Assembly: GCA_947481355.1 (NCBI GenBank)
Contig: CANKGM010000134.1
Coordinates: 1 to 5,909, forward strand
Direction of reading: 5' to 3'
DNA from: Chitinophagaceae bacterium
Lineage (GTDB): Bacteria; Bacteroidota; Bacteroidia; Chitinophagales; Chitinophagaceae
Length of the DNA stretch: 5,909 nucleotides
This document shows positions 5,603 to 5,909 of the stretch, piece after piece; the stretch's first letter is position 1, and each line of letters opens with the position of its first letter. Both the position numbers and the translations under genes were made by a program. Under the pieces are notes generated by a model. That model did no database searches, was not told the DNA's origin, and was given only the letters and a program-made list of their open reading frames with translations.

Positions 5603-5909
5603 TACCTAGGCGGAAGTTCGAGCTTCCCCAACACCACATTAGCCATCTTCTCAAGCGCTTCATGGCTATACCCCCCAATATGAGGGGTTATGATTACGTT
5701 AGGCCGTTGAGTTAAGTTAGTGAGCATAGATAACTCTTCTGCGCCATAGGACTTAACATTTTCATTTTCAAGAACATCTAATCCAGCTGCACGAATCAAC
5801 CCAGTATCAAGTGCTTCCACTAAATCAACGGTGTTCACTACTTTACCCCTACTCAGATTTAGAAAATAAGGGGCCTTTTTACATTTTCTAAAAAAAACCT
5901 GATTGGCAA
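5599..5909 (-). CDS. D-isomer-specific 2-hydroxyacid dehydrogenase, C-terminal part (5' end outside window)
   Basis: This is the C-terminal third of an NAD-dependent D-2-hydroxyacid dehydrogenase, of the kind often annotated as phosphoglycerate dehydrogenase-like. The family's catalytic triad is visible: Arg in YFLNLSRGKVVNT, Glu in GLDVLENE and His in ITPHIGGYSHEA. The protein ends LGKLELPPRY about 29 residues after this His, so there is no C-terminal ACT domain as in regulated SerA enzymes. The exact substrate cannot be told. The frame is open to the window edge; the GTG at 5838 lies inside the conserved region (it encodes the V of VVNT) and is not a start. The reading before the T7 run (minus strand, 5896-5890) is CQSGFF, which is unlike the family. 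The adjacent frame reads ANQV and would join smoothly to FFRKCKKAPYFLN if one T were added. A frameshift or sequence error is therefore possible, and the gene may be broken. Confidence 0.85.
   Translation of the reverse strand, partial: ANQVFFRKCKKAPYFLNLSRGKVVNTVDLVEALDTGLIRAAGLDVLENENVKSYGAEELSMLTNLTQRPNVIITPHIGGYSHEALEKMANVVLGKLELPPRY

Overview
The window looks like an ordinary housekeeping stretch from an AT-rich member of the Bacteroidota, probably near Chitinophagales or Sphingobacteriales. Three things point there. The protein families read like the Bacteroidota forms: a UMF1-type transporter, a DUF3108 protein, a flippase-like LPG-synthase-TM protein, and greA next to a HIT gene. Starts lack Shine-Dalgarno sequences. 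Promoter candidates fit the Bacteroidota -33/-7 pattern (TTTG, then TAnnTTTG) rather than the E. coli pattern. I saw no phage, insertion sequence, CRISPR array, tRNA or rRNA, and no defence or toxin system.

Layout from left to right. (1) Plus strand: the 3' part of a UMF1-family MFS transporter, overlapped by 20 nt by a metallo-beta-lactamase-fold hydrolase; these are probably co-translated. (2) Minus strand, convergent with the first pair: a flippase-like membrane protein followed by a secreted DUF3108 protein, probably one envelope operon. (3) Plus strand: ruvC, divergent from the flippase gene across only about 32 bp. (4) Minus strand: greA, then a HIT-family protein, then a small four-helix membrane protein, packed as an operon. 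(5) Minus strand, running off the right edge: the C-terminal part of a D-2-hydroxyacid dehydrogenase. No gene-free stretch exceeds 300 bases; the longest is the 96-bp gap upstream of greA.

The main points of interest are in start sites and regulation. The greA leader holds a strong terminator-like hairpin directly downstream of a candidate promoter, which recalls the E. coli greA leader RNA GraL. The flippase gene appears to have about 40 extra N-terminal residues that no ATG, GTG or TTG start can reach. ruvC can only start at TTG. The dehydrogenase may be frameshifted at a 7-base homopolymer near the window edge. I found no convincing evidence of an undescribed multi-gene system.
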